A stretch of DNA of 64,000 nt from Sambucus nigra. Taxonomy: Eukaryota > Streptophyta > Magnoliopsida > Dipsacales > Adoxaceae. Position numbers and translations under genes: made by a program. Under the pieces are notes generated by a model that saw only the letters and a program-made list of their open reading frames with translations, was not told where the DNA came from and did no database searches. Shown here piece after piece: positions 10,351-23,860 of the stretch (positions are counted from its first letter, which is position 1; each line of letters begins with the position of its first letter). The stretch covers positions 40,866,651 to 40,930,650 of the forward strand of contig OX422218.1 in NCBI GenBank assembly GCA_949130495.1. The letters are read 5' to 3'.

Positions 10351-12877
10351 CTCGTAGGAACCGACCGCGTAGTCACGGGGCTCCCGGTTTGAGTGTACGA
10401 CGTGAATTTGAAAAAATTAGACTTATGCATAAAAACATGCCATCGAAGGGTGAAAAAATAAAACTGCCACAAAACGGTCCTGTAAGAGTCACGGACACCT
10501 CGCACGGGACAAATGCAACTCGTAGGAACCGACCGCACAGTCACGGGACTCCCGATTTGAGTGTACGACATGAATTTGCAAAAAAATAGACTTGTGCACA
10601 AAAAATGCGATCGAAGGGTGAAAACGTAAAGCAGCCACAAAACGGTACCGTAACAGTCACGAACACCTCGCACGGGACCAATGTGACTCGTAGGAACCGA
10701 CCGCGTAGTCACGGGGTGCCGGTTTGAGTGTACGGCGTGAATTTGAAAAAATTAGACTTAAGCATATAAAAATGTCATCGAAGGGTGAAAACGTAAAATA
10801 GCAACAAAACTCTACCGTAAGAGTCACGAACACCTCGTACGGGACCAATGCGACTCGTAGGAACCGACCGCGTAGTCACGGGGGTCCCGGTTTGTGTGTA
10901 CGACGTGAATTTGAAAAAAATTAGACTCGTGCACAAAAAATGCCATCGAAGGGTGAAAACGTAAAGCATCGACAAAACGGTACTGTAACAGTCACGAACA
11001 CCTCGCACGGGACCAATGTGACTCGGAGGAACCGACCGCGTAGTCACGGGGTCCCGGTTTGAGTGTACGGCCTGAATTTGAAAAAATTAGACTTAAGCAT
11101 AAAAACATGTCATCGAAGGGTGAAAACGTAAAACAACAACAAAACTCTACCGTAAGAGTCACGAAAACCTTTCACGGGACCAATGCCACTCGTAGGAACC
11201 GACCGCATAGTCACGGGGATCCCGGTTTGAGTGTACGACGTGAATTTACAAAAAAATAGACTTATGCATAAAAACATGCCATCGAAGGGTGAAAACGTAA
11301 AAATGCCACAAAACGGTTCCGTAAGAGTCACGAGCACGTCGCACGGGACCAATACAACTCGTAGGAAGCGACCGCGTAATCACGGGGCTCCCGGTTTGAG
11401 TGTACGACGTGAACTTGAAAAAAATTAGACTTAAGTATAAAAACATGCCATCGAAGGGTGAAAACGTAAAACTGCCACAAAACGGTCCCTTAAGAGTCAC
11501 GATCACCTCGCACGGGACCAATGCGACTCGTAGGAACTGACCGCGTAGTCACGGGGCTCCCAGTTTGAGTGTACGACGTGAATTTGCAAAAAATTAGACT
11601 TGTGCATAAAAACATGCCATCGAAGGGTGAAAACGTAAAACAGCCACAAAACGGTATCGTAACAGTGACGAACACCTCGCACGGGACCAATGTGACTCGT
11701 AGGAACCGACCGCGTAGTTACGGGGCTCCCAGTTTGAGTGTACGGCGTGAAAACTCAAAAAATTAGACTTAAGCATAACAACATGTCATCGAAGGGTGAA
11801 AACGTAAAACAACCACAAAACTCTACCGTAAGAGTCATGAAGACCTCGCACGGGACCAATGCGACTCGTAGGAACTGACCGCGTAGTCACGGGGATCCCG
11901 GTTTGAGTGTACGATGTGAATTTGCAAAAAATTAGACTTAAGCATAAAAACATGCCATCGAAGGGTGAAAACATAAAACAGCCACAAATCGGTACCGTAA
12001 GAGTCACGAACACCTCGCACGGGACCAATGTGAGTCGTTGGAACCGACCTCGTTGTGACGGCGCTCCTGGTTTGAGTGTACGACGTGAATTTGCAAAAAA
12101 TTAGACTTGTGCATAAAAACATGCCATCGGAGGGTGAAAACGTAAATCTCCCACAAAACGGTACCGAAAGAGTCACGAACACCTAGCACGAGACCAATGT
12201 GACTCGTAGGAACCGACCGCGCAGTCACGGGGCTCCCGGTTTGAGTGTACGACGTGAATTTGCCAAAAATTAGACTTAAGCATAAAAACATGCCATCGAA
12301 GGGTGAAAACGTAAAACAGCCACAAAACTCTACCGTAAGAGTCATGAACACCTCGCACGGGACCAATGCGACTCGTAGGAACCGACCGCATAGTCACGGG
12401 GATCCCGGTTTGAGTGTACGACGTGAATTTGCAAAAAATTAGACTTAAGCATAAAACCATGCCATCGAAGGGTGAAAATGTAAAACAGCCACAAAACAGT
12501 CCCGTAAGAGTCACGAACATCTCGCACGGGACCAATGTGACTCGTAGGAACCGTCCGCGTTGTCACGGGAATCCCGGTTTGAGTGTACGACGTGAATTTG
12601 CAAAAAAATAGACTTATGCATAAAAACATGGCATCGAAGGGAGAAAATGTAAAACAACCACAAAACGGTCCCGTAAGAGTGGCGAGCACGTCGCACGGGA
12701 CCAATGCAACTCGTAGGAAACGACCGCGTAGTCACGGGGCTCCCAGTTTGAGTGTACGACGTGAATTTGAAAAAATTAGACTTATGCATAAAAACATGTC
12801 ATCGAAGGCTGAAAACATAACACTGCCACAAAACGGTCTCGTAAGAGTCACGAACACCTCGCACGGGACCAATGCGA
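10351..12877 (+). repeat. 15-monomer series, uninterrupted copy (2,527 bp)
   Basis: Order j-k-l-k-l-m-n-p1-p2-p3-p4-p5-q-a-b, with starts near 10351, 10519, 10687, 10854, 11022, 11189, 11358, 11527, 11696, 11865, 12034, 12203, 12372, 12541 and 12710. It matches 3206-4339 plus 5981-7331 monomer by monomer, but lacks the microdeletions and the internal duplication seen there. The final a and b also open the 23-mer HOR that follows. Confidence 0.85.
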
Positions 12878-15800
12878 CTCGTAGGAACCGATCACGTAGT
12901 CACGGGGCTCCCGATTTGAGTGTACGACGTGAATTTGCAAAAAAAATAAACTTGTGCACAAAAAATGCCATCGAAGGGTGAAAACGTAAAGCCGCCACAA
13001 AACGGTACCGTAACAGTCACGAACACCTCGCACGGGACCAATGTGACTCGTAGGAACCGACCGCGTAGTCACGGGGTCTCGGTTTGAGTGTACGGCGTGA
13101 ATTTGAAAAAATTAGACTTAAGCATAAAAACATGTCATCGAAGGGTGAAAACGTAAAATAGCAACAAAACTCTACCGTAAGAGTCACGAACACCTCGCAC
13201 GGGACCAATGCGACTCGTAGGAACCGACCGCGTAGTCACGGAGCTCCCGGTTTGAGTGTACGACGTTAATTTGCAAAAAATTAGACTTGTGCACAAAAAA
13301 TGCCATCGAATGGTGAAAACATAAAGCAGCCACAAAACGGTACCGTAACAGTCACGGACACCTCGCACGGGACCAATGTGACTCGTAGGAACCGATCGCG
13401 TAGTCACGGGGTCCCGGTTTGAGTGTACGGCGTGAATTTGAAAAAATTAGACTTACGCATAAAAACATGTCATCGAAGGGTGAAAACGTAAAACAGCAAC
13501 AAAACTCTAGCGTAAGAGTCACGAACACCTCACAAGGGACCAATGCGACTCGTAGGAACCGACCGCGTAGTCACGGGGATCCCGGGTAGAGTGTACGACG
13601 TGAATTTTCAAAAAAATAGACTTATGCATAAAAACATGCCATCGAAGGGTGAAAATGTAAAAATGCCACAAAAAGGTCCCGTAAGAGTCACGAGCACGTC
13701 GCACGGGACCAATGCGACTCGTAGGAAGTGACCGCGTAGTCACGGGGCTCCCGGTTTGAGTGTACGACGTGAACTTGAAAAAAATTAGACTTAAGCATAA
13801 AAACATGCCATCGAAGGGTGAAAACGTAAAACTGCCACAAAACGGTCCCTTACGAGTCACGATCACCTCGCACGGGACCAATGCGACTCGTAGGAACTGA
13901 CCGCGTAGTCACGGGGCTCCCGGTTTGACTGTACGATGTGAATTTGCAAAAAATTAGACTGGTGCATAAAAACATGCCATCGAAGGGTGAAAACATAAAA
14001 CTGCCACAAAACGGTACTGAAAGAGTCACAAACACCTCGCATGGGACCAATGTGACTGGTAGGAACCGACCGTGTAGTCACGGGGCTCCCGGTTTGAGTG
14101 TACGTCGTGAATTTGCGAAAAATTAGACTTAAGCATAAAAAGATGCCGTCGAACGGTGAAAATGTAAAACAGCCACAAAACTCTACCGTAAGAGTCACGA
14201 ACACCTCGCACCAGACCAATGCGACTCGAAGGAACCGACCGCGTAGTCACGGAGCTCCCGGCTTGAGTGTACGACGTGAATTTGCAAAAAATTAGACTTG
14301 TGCACAAAAAATGCCATCGAATGGTGAAAACATAAAGCAGCCACAAAACGGTACCGTAACAGTCACGAACACCTCGCACGGGACCAATGTGACTCGTAGG
14401 AACCGATAGCGTAGTCACGGGGTCCCGGTTTGAGTGTACGGCGTGAATTTGAAAAAATTAGACTTAAGCATAAAAACATGTCATCGAAGGGTGAAAACGT
14501 AAAACAGCAACAAAACTCTACCGTAAGACTCACGAACACCTCACACGGGACCAATGCGACTCGTAGGAACCGACCGCGTATTCACGGGGCTCCCGGGTTG
14601 AGTGTACGACGTGAATTTACAAAAAAATAGACTTATGCATAAAAACATGCCATCGAAGGGTGAAAACGTAAAAATGCCACAAAAAGGACCCGTAAGAGTC
14701 ACGAGCACGTCGCACGGGACCAATGCGACTCGTAGGAAGTGACCGCTTAGTCACGGGGCTCCCGGTTTGATTGTACGACGTGAACTAGAAAAAAATTAGA
14801 CTTAAGCATAAAAACATGCCATCGAAGGGTGAAAACGCAAAACTGCCACAAAACGGTCCCTTAAGAGTCACGATCACCTCGCACGGGACCAATGCGACTC
14901 GTAGGAACTGACCGCGTAGTCACGGGGCTCCCGGTTTGACTGTACATTGTGAATTTGCAAAAAATTAGACTTGTCCATAAAAACATGCCATCGAAGGGTG
15001 AAAACGTAAAACTGCCACAAAACGGTACCGAAAGAGTCACAAACACCTCGCACGGGACCAATGTGACTCGTAGGAACCGACCGCGTAGTCACGGGGCTCC
15101 CGGTTTGAGTGTACGACGTGAATTTACAAGAAATTAGACTTATGCCTAAAAAATTCCATCGAATGGTGACAACATAAAACAGCCACAAAACGGTACCGTA
15201 AGAGTCATGAACACCTCGCACGGGACCAATGTGACTCGTAGGAACCGACCGCGTAGTCACGGGGCTCTCGGTTGGAGTGTACGACGTAAATTTGTAAAAA
15301 ATAGACTTACGCATAAAAACATGCAATCGAAGGATGAAAATGTAAAACAACCACAAAACGGTACCGTCAGAGTCACGAACACCTCGCACGGGAGCAATGT
15401 GACTCGTAGGAACCGACTGCGTAGTCACGGTGCTCACGGTTTGAGTGTACGACGTGAATTTGCCAAAAATTAGACTTAAGCATAAAAACATGGAATCGAA
15501 GGGTGAAAAGTTAAAACAGCGATAAAACGGTATCGTAAGAGTCATGAACACCTCGCACGGGACCAATGTGACTCGTAGGAACCGTCCGCGTAGTCACGGG
15601 AATCCCGGTTTGAGTATACGACGTGAATTTGCAAAAAAAATAGACTTATGCATAAAAACATGCCATCGAAGGGTGAAAACGTAAAACAGCCACAAAACGG
15701 TCCCGTAAGAGTCGCGAGCACGTCGCACGGGACCAATGCAACTCGTAGGAACCGACCGCGTAGTCACGGGGCTCCCAGTTTGAGTGTATGACGTGAATTT

Positions 15801-16411
15801 GAAAAAAATTAGACTTAAGCATAAAAACATGCCATCGAAGGGTGAAAACGTAAAACTGCCACAAAACGGTCCCTTAAGAGTCACGATCACCTCGCACGGG
15901 ACCAATGCGACTCGTAGGAACTAACCGCGTAGTCACGGGGCTCCCGGTTTGACTGTACGATGTGAATTTGCAAAAAATTAGACTTGTGCATAAAAACATG
16001 CCATCGAAGGGTGAAAACGTAAAACTGCCACAAAACGGTACCGAAAGAGTCACAAACACCTCGCACGGGACCAATGTGACTCGTAGGAACCGACCGTGTA
16101 GTCACGGGGCTCCCGGTTTGAGTGTACGTCGTGAATTTGCGAAAAATTAGACTTAAGCATAAAAACATGCCTTCGAAGGGTGAAAACGTAAAACAGCCAA
16201 AAAACTCTACCGTAAGAGTCACGAACACCTCGCACGAGACCAATGCGACTCGTAGGAACCGACCGCGTAGTCACGGGGATCCCGGTTTGAGTGTACGACG
16301 TGAATTTGCAAAAAATTAGACATAAAACCATGCCATCGAAGGGTGAAAATGTAAAACAGCCACAAAACAGTCCCGTAAGAGTCACGAACATCTCGCACGG
16401 GACTAATGTGA
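12541..16411 (+). repeat. 23-mer HOR, copy 1 (3,871 bp)
   Basis: Order a-b-k-l-k-l-m-n-o-r-k-l-m-n-o-g-h-i-a-n-o-r-q. The same series restarts at 16412. It contains the six-monomer module k-l-m-n-o-r, so o recurs every 1,011-1,013 bp (near 13887, 14898 and 15910). Monomer k in this core usually has GGAGCTCC in place of the common ggggctccc, and catcgaatgg in place of catcgaaggg. The g-h-i trio is shared with the 9-mer HOR, so the two HORs draw on a common set of variants. Confidence 0.85.
16170..16179. repeat. 10-bp palindrome CCTTCGAAGG in monomer r (representative)
   Basis: A single-base variant of the usual catcgaagg creates a perfect dyad in many r monomers of the core. Other r copies read gccgtcgaagg and lack it. 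Confidence 0.7.
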
Positions 16412-19400
16412 CTCGTAGGAACCGTCGGCGTTGTCATGGGAATCCCGGTTTGAGTGTACGACGTGAATTTGTACAAAAATAGACTTATGCATAAAAACAT
16501 GGCATCGAAGGGAGAAAACGTAAAACAACCACAAAACAGTCCCGTAAGAGTGGCGAGCACGTCGCACGGGACCAATGCAACTCGTAGGAACCGACCGCGT
16601 AGTCACGGGGCTCCCAGTTTGAGTGTACGACGTGAATTTGAAAAAATTAGACTTATGCATAAAAACATGTCATCGAAGGCTGAAAACATAAAACTGCCAC
16701 AAAACGGTCTCGTAAGAGTCACGAACACCTCGCACGGGACTAATGCGACTCGTAGGAACCGATCGCGTAGTCACGGGGCTCCCGATTTTAGTGTACGACG
16801 TGAATTTGCAAAAAAATAGACTTGTGCACAAAAAATGCCATCGAAGTGTGAAAACGTAAAGCCGCCACAAAACGGTACCGTAACAGTCACGAACACCTCG
16901 CACGGGACCAATGTGACTCGTAGGAACCGACCGCGTAGTCACGGGATCCCGGTTTGAGTGTACGGCGTGAATTTGAAAAAATTAGACTTAAGCATAAAAA
17001 CATGTCATCGAAGGGTGAAAACGTAAAATAGCAACAAAACTCTACCGTAAGAGTCACGAACACCTCGCACGGGACCAATGCGACTCGTAGGAACCGACCG
17101 CGTAGTCACGGAGCTCCCGGTTTGAGTGTACGACGTTAATTTGCAAAAAATTAGACTTGTGCACAAAAAATGCCATCGAATGGTGAAAACATAAAGCAGC
17201 CACAAAACGGTACCGTAACAGTCACGAACACCTCGCACGGGACCAATGTGACTCGTAGGAACCGATCGCGTAGTCACGGGGTCCCGGTTTGAGTGTACGG
17301 CGTGAATTTGAAAAAATTAGACTTAAGCATAAAAACATGTCATCGAAGGGTGAAAACGTAAAACAGCAACAAAACTCTACCGTAAGAGTCACGAACACCT
17401 CACACGGGACCAATGCGACTCGTAGGAACCGACCGCGTAGTCACGGGGATCCCGGGTTGAGTGTACGACGTGAATTTACAAAAAAATAGACTTATGCATA
17501 AAAACATGCCATCGAAGGGTGAAAACGTAAAAATGCCACAAAAAGGTCCCGTAAGAGTCACGAGCACGTCGTACGGGACCAATGCGACTCGTAGGAAGTG
17601 ACCGCGTAGTCACGGGGCTCCCGGTTTGAGTGTACGACGTGAACTTGAAAAAAATTAGACTTAAGCATAAAAACATGCCATCGAAGGGTGAAAACATAAA
17701 ACTGCCACAAAACGGTCCCTTACGAGTCACGATCACCTCGCACGGGACCAATACGACTCGTAGGAACTGACCGCGTAGTCACGGGGCTCCCGGTTTGACT
17801 GTACGATGTGAATTTGCAAAAAATTAGACTTGTGCATAAAAACATGCCATCGAAGGGTGAAAACGTAAAACTGCCACAAAACGGTACCGAAAGAGTCACA
17901 AACACCTCGCACGGGACCAATGTGACTCGTAGGAACCGACCGCACAGTCACGGGGCTCCCGATTTGAGTGTACGACGTGAATTTGCAAAAAAATAAACTT
18001 GTGCACAAAAAATGCAATCGAAGGGTGAAAACGTAAAGCAGCCACAAAACGGTACCGTAACAGTCACGAACACCTCGCACGGGACCAATGTGACTCGTAG
18101 GAACCGACCGCGTAGTCACGGGGTCCCGGTTTGAGTGTACGGTGTGAATTTGAAAAAATTAGACTTAAGCATAAAAAAATGTCATCGAAGGGTGAAAACG
18201 TAAAACAGCAACAAAACTCTACCGTAAGAGTCACGAACACCTCACACGGGACCAATGCGACTCGTAGGAACCGACCGCGTATTCACGGGGCTCCCGGGTT
18301 GAGTGTACGACGTGAATTTACAAAAAAATAAACTTATGCATAAAAACATGCCATCGAAGGGTGAAAACGTAAAAATGCCACAAAAAGGACCCGTAAGAGT
18401 CACGAGCACGTCGCACGGGACCAATACGACTCGTAGGAAGTGATCGCGTAGTCACGGGGCTCCCGGTTTGATTGTACGACGTGAACTAGAAAAAAATTAG
18501 ACTTAAGCATAAAAACATGCCATCGAAGGGTGAAAACGCAAAACTGCCACAAAACGGTCCCTTAAGAGTCACGATCACCTCGCACGGGACCAATGCGACT
18601 CGTAGGAACTGACCGCGTAGTCACGGGGCTCCCGGTTTGCCTGTACATTGTGAATTTGCAAAAAATTAGACTTGTCCATAAAAACATGCCATCGAAGGGT
18701 GAAAACGTAAAACTGCCACAAAACGGTACCGAAAGAGTCACAAACACCTCGCACGGGACCAATGTGACTCGTAGGAACTGACCGCGTAGTCACGGGGCTC
18801 CCGGTTTGAGTGTACGACGTGAATTTAAAAGAAATTAGACTTATGCCTAAAAAATTCCATCGAATGGTGACAACATAAAACATCCACAAAACGGTACCGT
18901 AAGAGTCATGAACACCTCGCACGGGACCAATGTGACTCGTAGGAACCGACCACGTAGTCACGGGGCTCTCGGTTTGAGTGTACGACGTAAATTTGTAAAA
19001 AATAGACTTACGCATAAAAACATGCAATCGAAGGATGAAAATGTAAAACAACCACAAAACGGTACCGTCAGAGTCACGAACACCTCGCACGGGAGCAATG
19101 TGACTCGTAGGAACCGACCGCGTAGTCACGGTGCTCACGGTTTGAGTGTACGACGTGAATTTGCCAAAAATTACACTTAAGCATAAAAACATGGAATCGA
19201 AGGGTGAAAAGTTAAAACAGCGATAAAACGGTATCGTAAGAGTCACGAACACCTCGCACGGGACCAATGCGACTCGTAGGAACCGTCCGCGTACTCACGG
19301 GAATCCCGATTTGAGTATACGACGTGAATTTGCAAAAAAATAGACTTATGCATAAAAACATGCCATCGAAGGGTGAAAACGTAAAACAGCCACAAAACGG

Positions 19401-20117
19401 TCCCGTAAGAGTCGCGAGCACGTCGCACGGGACCAATGCAACTCGTAGGAACCGACCGCGTAGTCACGGGGCTCCCTGTTTGAGTGTATGACGTGAATTT
19501 GAAAAAAATTAGACTTAAGCATAAAAACATGCCATCGAAGGGTGAAAACGTAAAACTGCCACAAAACGGTCCCTTAAGAGTCACGATCACCTCGCACGGG
19601 ACCAATGCGACTCGTAGGAACTGACCGCGTAGTCACGGGGCTCCCGGTTTGACTGTACGATGTGAATTTGCAAAAAATTAGTCTTGTGCATAAAAACATG
19701 CCATCGAAGGGTGAAAACGTAAAACTGCCACAAAACGGTACCGAAAGAGTCACAAACACCTCGCACGGGACCAATGTGACTCGTAGGAACCGACCGTGTA
19801 GTCACGGGGCTCCCGGTTTGAGTGTACGTCGTGAATTTGCGAAAAATTAGACTAAAGCATAAAAACATGCCTTCGAAGGGTGAAAACGTAAAACAGCCAC
19901 AAAACTCTACCGTAAGAGTCACGAACACCTCGTACGAGACCAATGCGACTCGTAGGAACCGACCGCGTAGTCACGGGGATCCCGGTTTGAGTGTACGACG
20001 TGAATTTGCAAAAAAATAGACTTAAGCATAAAACCATGCCATCGAAGGGTGAAAATGTAAAACAGCCACAAAACAGTCCCGTAAGAGTCACGAACATCTC
20101 GCACGGGACTAATGTGA
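16412..20117 (+). repeat. 23-mer HOR, copy 2, one monomer shorter (3,706 bp)
   Basis: Parallels the preceding unit at an offset near 3,870 bp in its first half and 3,701-3,706 bp in its second half. The change comes from fusion of r and k into one monomer near 17935, which has cgcacagtcac and cccgatttg followed by a k tail. Monomer q just before the unit, near 16319, has lost 6 bp (attagacataaaacc). Confidence 0.82.
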
Positions 20118-20390
20118 CTCGTAGGAACCGTCCGCGTTGTCACGGGAATCCCGGTTTGAGTGTACGACGTGAATTTGTACAAAAATAGACTTATGCATAA
20201 AAACATGGCATCGAAGGGAGAAAACGTAAAACAACCAAAAAACGGTCCCGTAAGAGTGGCGAGCACGTCGCACGGGACCAATGCAACTCGTAGGAACCGA
20301 CCGCGTAGTCACGGGGCTCCCAGTTTGAGTGTACGACGTGAATTTGAAAAAATTAGACTTATGCATAAAAACATGTCATCGAAGGCTGAA

Positions 20391-23300
20391 AACATAAAAC
20401 TGCCACAAAACGGTCTCGTAAGAGTCACGAACACCTCGCACGGGACCAATGCGACTCGTAGCAACCGATCGCGTAGTCACGGGGCTCCCGAATTTAGTGT
20501 ACGACGTGAATTTGCAAAAAAATAGACTTGTGCACAAAAAATGCCATCGAAGGGTGAAAACGTAAAGCCACCACAAAACGGTACCGAAAGAGTCACGAAC
20601 ACCTCGCACGGGACCAATGTCACTCGTAGGAACCGACCGCGTAGTCACGGGATCCCGGTTTGAGTGTACGGCGTGAATTTGAAAAAATTAGACTTAAGCA
20701 TAAAAACATGTCATCGAAGGGTGAAAACGTAAAATAGCAACAAAACTCTACCGTAAGAGTCACGAACACCTCGCACGGGACCAATGCGACTCGTAGGAAC
20801 CGACCGCGTTGTCACGGAGCTCCCGGTCTGAGTGTACGACGTTAATATGCAAAAAATTAGACTTGTGCACAAAAAATGCCATCGAATGGTGAAAACATAA
20901 AGCAGCCACAAAATGGTACCGTAACAGTCACGAACACCTCGCACGGGACCAATGTGACTCGTAGGAACCGATCGCGTAGTCACGGGGTCCCGGTTTGAGT
21001 GTACGGCGTGAATTTGAAAAAATTAGACTTAAGCATAAAAACATGTCATCGAAGGGTGAAAACGTAAAACAGCAACAAAACTCTACCGTAAGAGTCACGA
21101 ACACCTCACACGGGACCAATGCGACTCGTAGGAACCGACCGCGTAGTCACGGGGATCCCGGGTTGAGTGTACGACGTGAATTTACAAAAAAATAGACTTA
21201 TGCATAAAAACATGCCATCGAAGGGTGAAAACGTAAAAATGCCACAAAAAGGTCCCGTAAGAGTCACGAGCACGTCGCACGGGACCAATGCGACTCGTAG
21301 GAAGTGACCGCGTAGTCACGGGGCTCCCGGTTTGAGTGTACGACGTGAACTTGAAAAAAATTAGACTTAAGCATAAAAACATGCCATCGAAGGGTGAAAA
21401 CGTAAAACTGCTACAAAACGGTCCCTTACGAGTCACGATCACCTCGCACGGGACCAATGCGACTCGTAGGAACTGACCGCGTAGTCACGGGGCTCCCGGT
21501 TTGACTGTACGATGTGAATTTGCAAAAAATTAGACTTGTGCATAAAAACATGCCATCGAAGGGTGAAAACGTAAAACTGCCACAAAACGGTACCGAAAGA
21601 GTCACAAACACCTCGCACGGGACCAATGTGACTGGTAGGAACCGACCGTGTAGTCACGGGGCTCCCGGTTTGAGTGTACGTCGTGAATTTGCGAAAAATT
21701 AGACTTAAGCATAAAAACATGCCGTCGAAGGGTGAAAACGTAAAACAGCCACAAAACTCTACCGTAAGAGTCACGAACACCTCGCACCAGACCAATGCGA
21801 CTCGTAGGAATCGACCGCGTAGTCACGGAGCTCCCGGCTTGAGTGTACGACGTGAATTTGCAAAAAATTAGACTTGTGCACAAAAAATGCCATCGAATGG
21901 TGAAAACATAAAGCAGCCACAAAACGGTACCGTAACAGTCACGAACACCTCGCACGGGACCAATGTGACTCGTAGGAACCGATCGCGTAGTCACGGGGTC
22001 CCGGTTTGAGTGTACGGCGTGAATTTGAAAAAATTAGACTTAAGCATAAAAACATGTCATCGAAGGGTGAAAACGTAAAACAGCAACAAAACTCTACCGT
22101 AAGAGTCACGAACACCTCACACGGGACTAATGCGACTCGTAGGAACCGACCGCGTATTCACGGGGCTCCCGGGTTGAGTGTACGACGTGAATTTACAAAA
22201 AAATAGACTTATGCATAAAAACATGCCATCGAAGGGTGAAAACGTAAAAATGCCACAAAAAGGACCCGTAAGAGTCACGAGCACGTCGCACGGGACCAAT
22301 GCGACTCGTATGAAGTGACCGCGTAGTCACGGGGCTCCCGGTTTGATTGTACGACGTGAACTAGAAAAAAATTAGACTTAAGCATAAAAACATGCCATCG
22401 AAGGGTGAAAACGCAAAACTGCCACAAAACGGTCCCTTAAGAGTCACGATCACCTCGCACGGGACCAATGCGACTCGTAGGAACTAACCGCGTAGTCACG
22501 GGGCTCCCGATTTGAATGTACGATGTGAATTTGCAAAAAATTAGACTTGTCCATAAAAACATGCCATCGAAGGGTGAAAACGTAAAACTGCCACAAAACG
22601 GTACCGAAAGAGTCACAAACACCTCGCACGGGACCAATGTGACTCGTAGGAACCGACCGCGTAGTCACGGGGCTCCCGGTTTGAGTGTACGACGTGAATT
22701 TACAAGAAATTAGACTTATGCCTAAAAAATTCCATCGAATGGTGACAACATAAAACAGCCACAAAACGGTACCGTAAGAGTCATGAACACCTCGCGCGGG
22801 ACCAATGTGACTCGTAGGAACCGACCGCGTAGTCACGGGGCTCTCGGTTTGAGTGTACGACGTAAATTTGTAAAAAATAGACTTACGCATAAAAACATGC
22901 AATCGAAGGATGAAAATGTAAAACAACCACAAAACGGTACCGTCAGAGTCACGAACACCTCGCACGGGAGCAATGTGACTCGTAGGAACCGACCGCGTAG
23001 TCACGGTGCTCACGGTTTGAGTGTACGACGTGAATTTGCCAAAAATTAGACTTAAGCATAAAAACATGGAATCGAAGGGTGAAAAGTTAAAACAGCGATA
23101 AAACGGTATCGTAAGAGTCACGAACACCTCGCACTGGACCAATGCGACTCGTAGGAACCGTCCGCGTAGTCACGGGAATCCCGGTTTGAGTATACGACGT
23201 GAATTTGCAAAAAAAATAGACTTATGCATAAAAACATGCCATCGAAGGGTGAAAATGTAAAACAGCCACAAAACGGTCCCGTAAGAGTTGCGAGCACGTC

Positions 23301-23760
23301 GCACGGGACCAATGCAACTCGTAGGAACCGACCGCGTAGTCACGGGGCTCCCAGTTTGAGTGTATGACGTGAATTTGAAAAAAATTAGACTTAAGCATAA
23401 AAACATGCCATCGAAGGGTGAAAACGTAAAACTGCCACAAAACGGTCCCTTAAGAGTCACGATCACCTCGCACGGGACCAATGCGACTCGTAGGAACTGA
23501 CCGCGTAGTCACGGGGCTCCCGGTTTGACTGTACGATGTGAATTTGCAAAAAATTAGACTTGTGCATAAAAACATGCCATCGAAGGGTGAAAACGTAAAA
23601 CTGCCACAAAACGGTACCGAAAGAGTCACAAACACCTCGCACGGGACCAATGTGACTCGTAGGAACCGACCGTGTAGTCACGGGGCTCCCGGTTTGAGTG
23701 TACGTCGTGAATTTGCGAAAAATTAGACTTAAGCATAAAAACATGCCTTCGAAGGGTGAA
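20391..23760 (+). repeat. 20-monomer tandem duplication, copy 1 (3,370 bp)
   Basis: Sequence repeats at a constant 3,370-bp offset from about 20391 to about 27130. The start is placed where the b-type tail (aacataaaactgcc) becomes common to both copies. It includes two o-anchored modules and the g-h-i trio near 22640-23140. Confidence 0.85.
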
Positions 23761-23860
23761 AACATAAAACTGCCACAAAACGGTCTCGTAAGAGTCACGA
23801 ACACCTCGCACGGGACCAATGCGACTCGTAGCAACCGATCGCGTAGTCACGGGGCTCCCG
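23695..23860 (+). repeat. Hybrid r/b monomer at the 20-mer joint
   Basis: The left half is monomer r (gtacgtcgtgaatttgcg, CCTTCGAAGG) and the right half is the tail of b (aacataaaactgcc, ggtctcgtaag). The switch falls in the shared stretch gaagggtgaaaac near 23750-23760. An identical hybrid lies 7,246 bp downstream. Confidence 0.85.
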
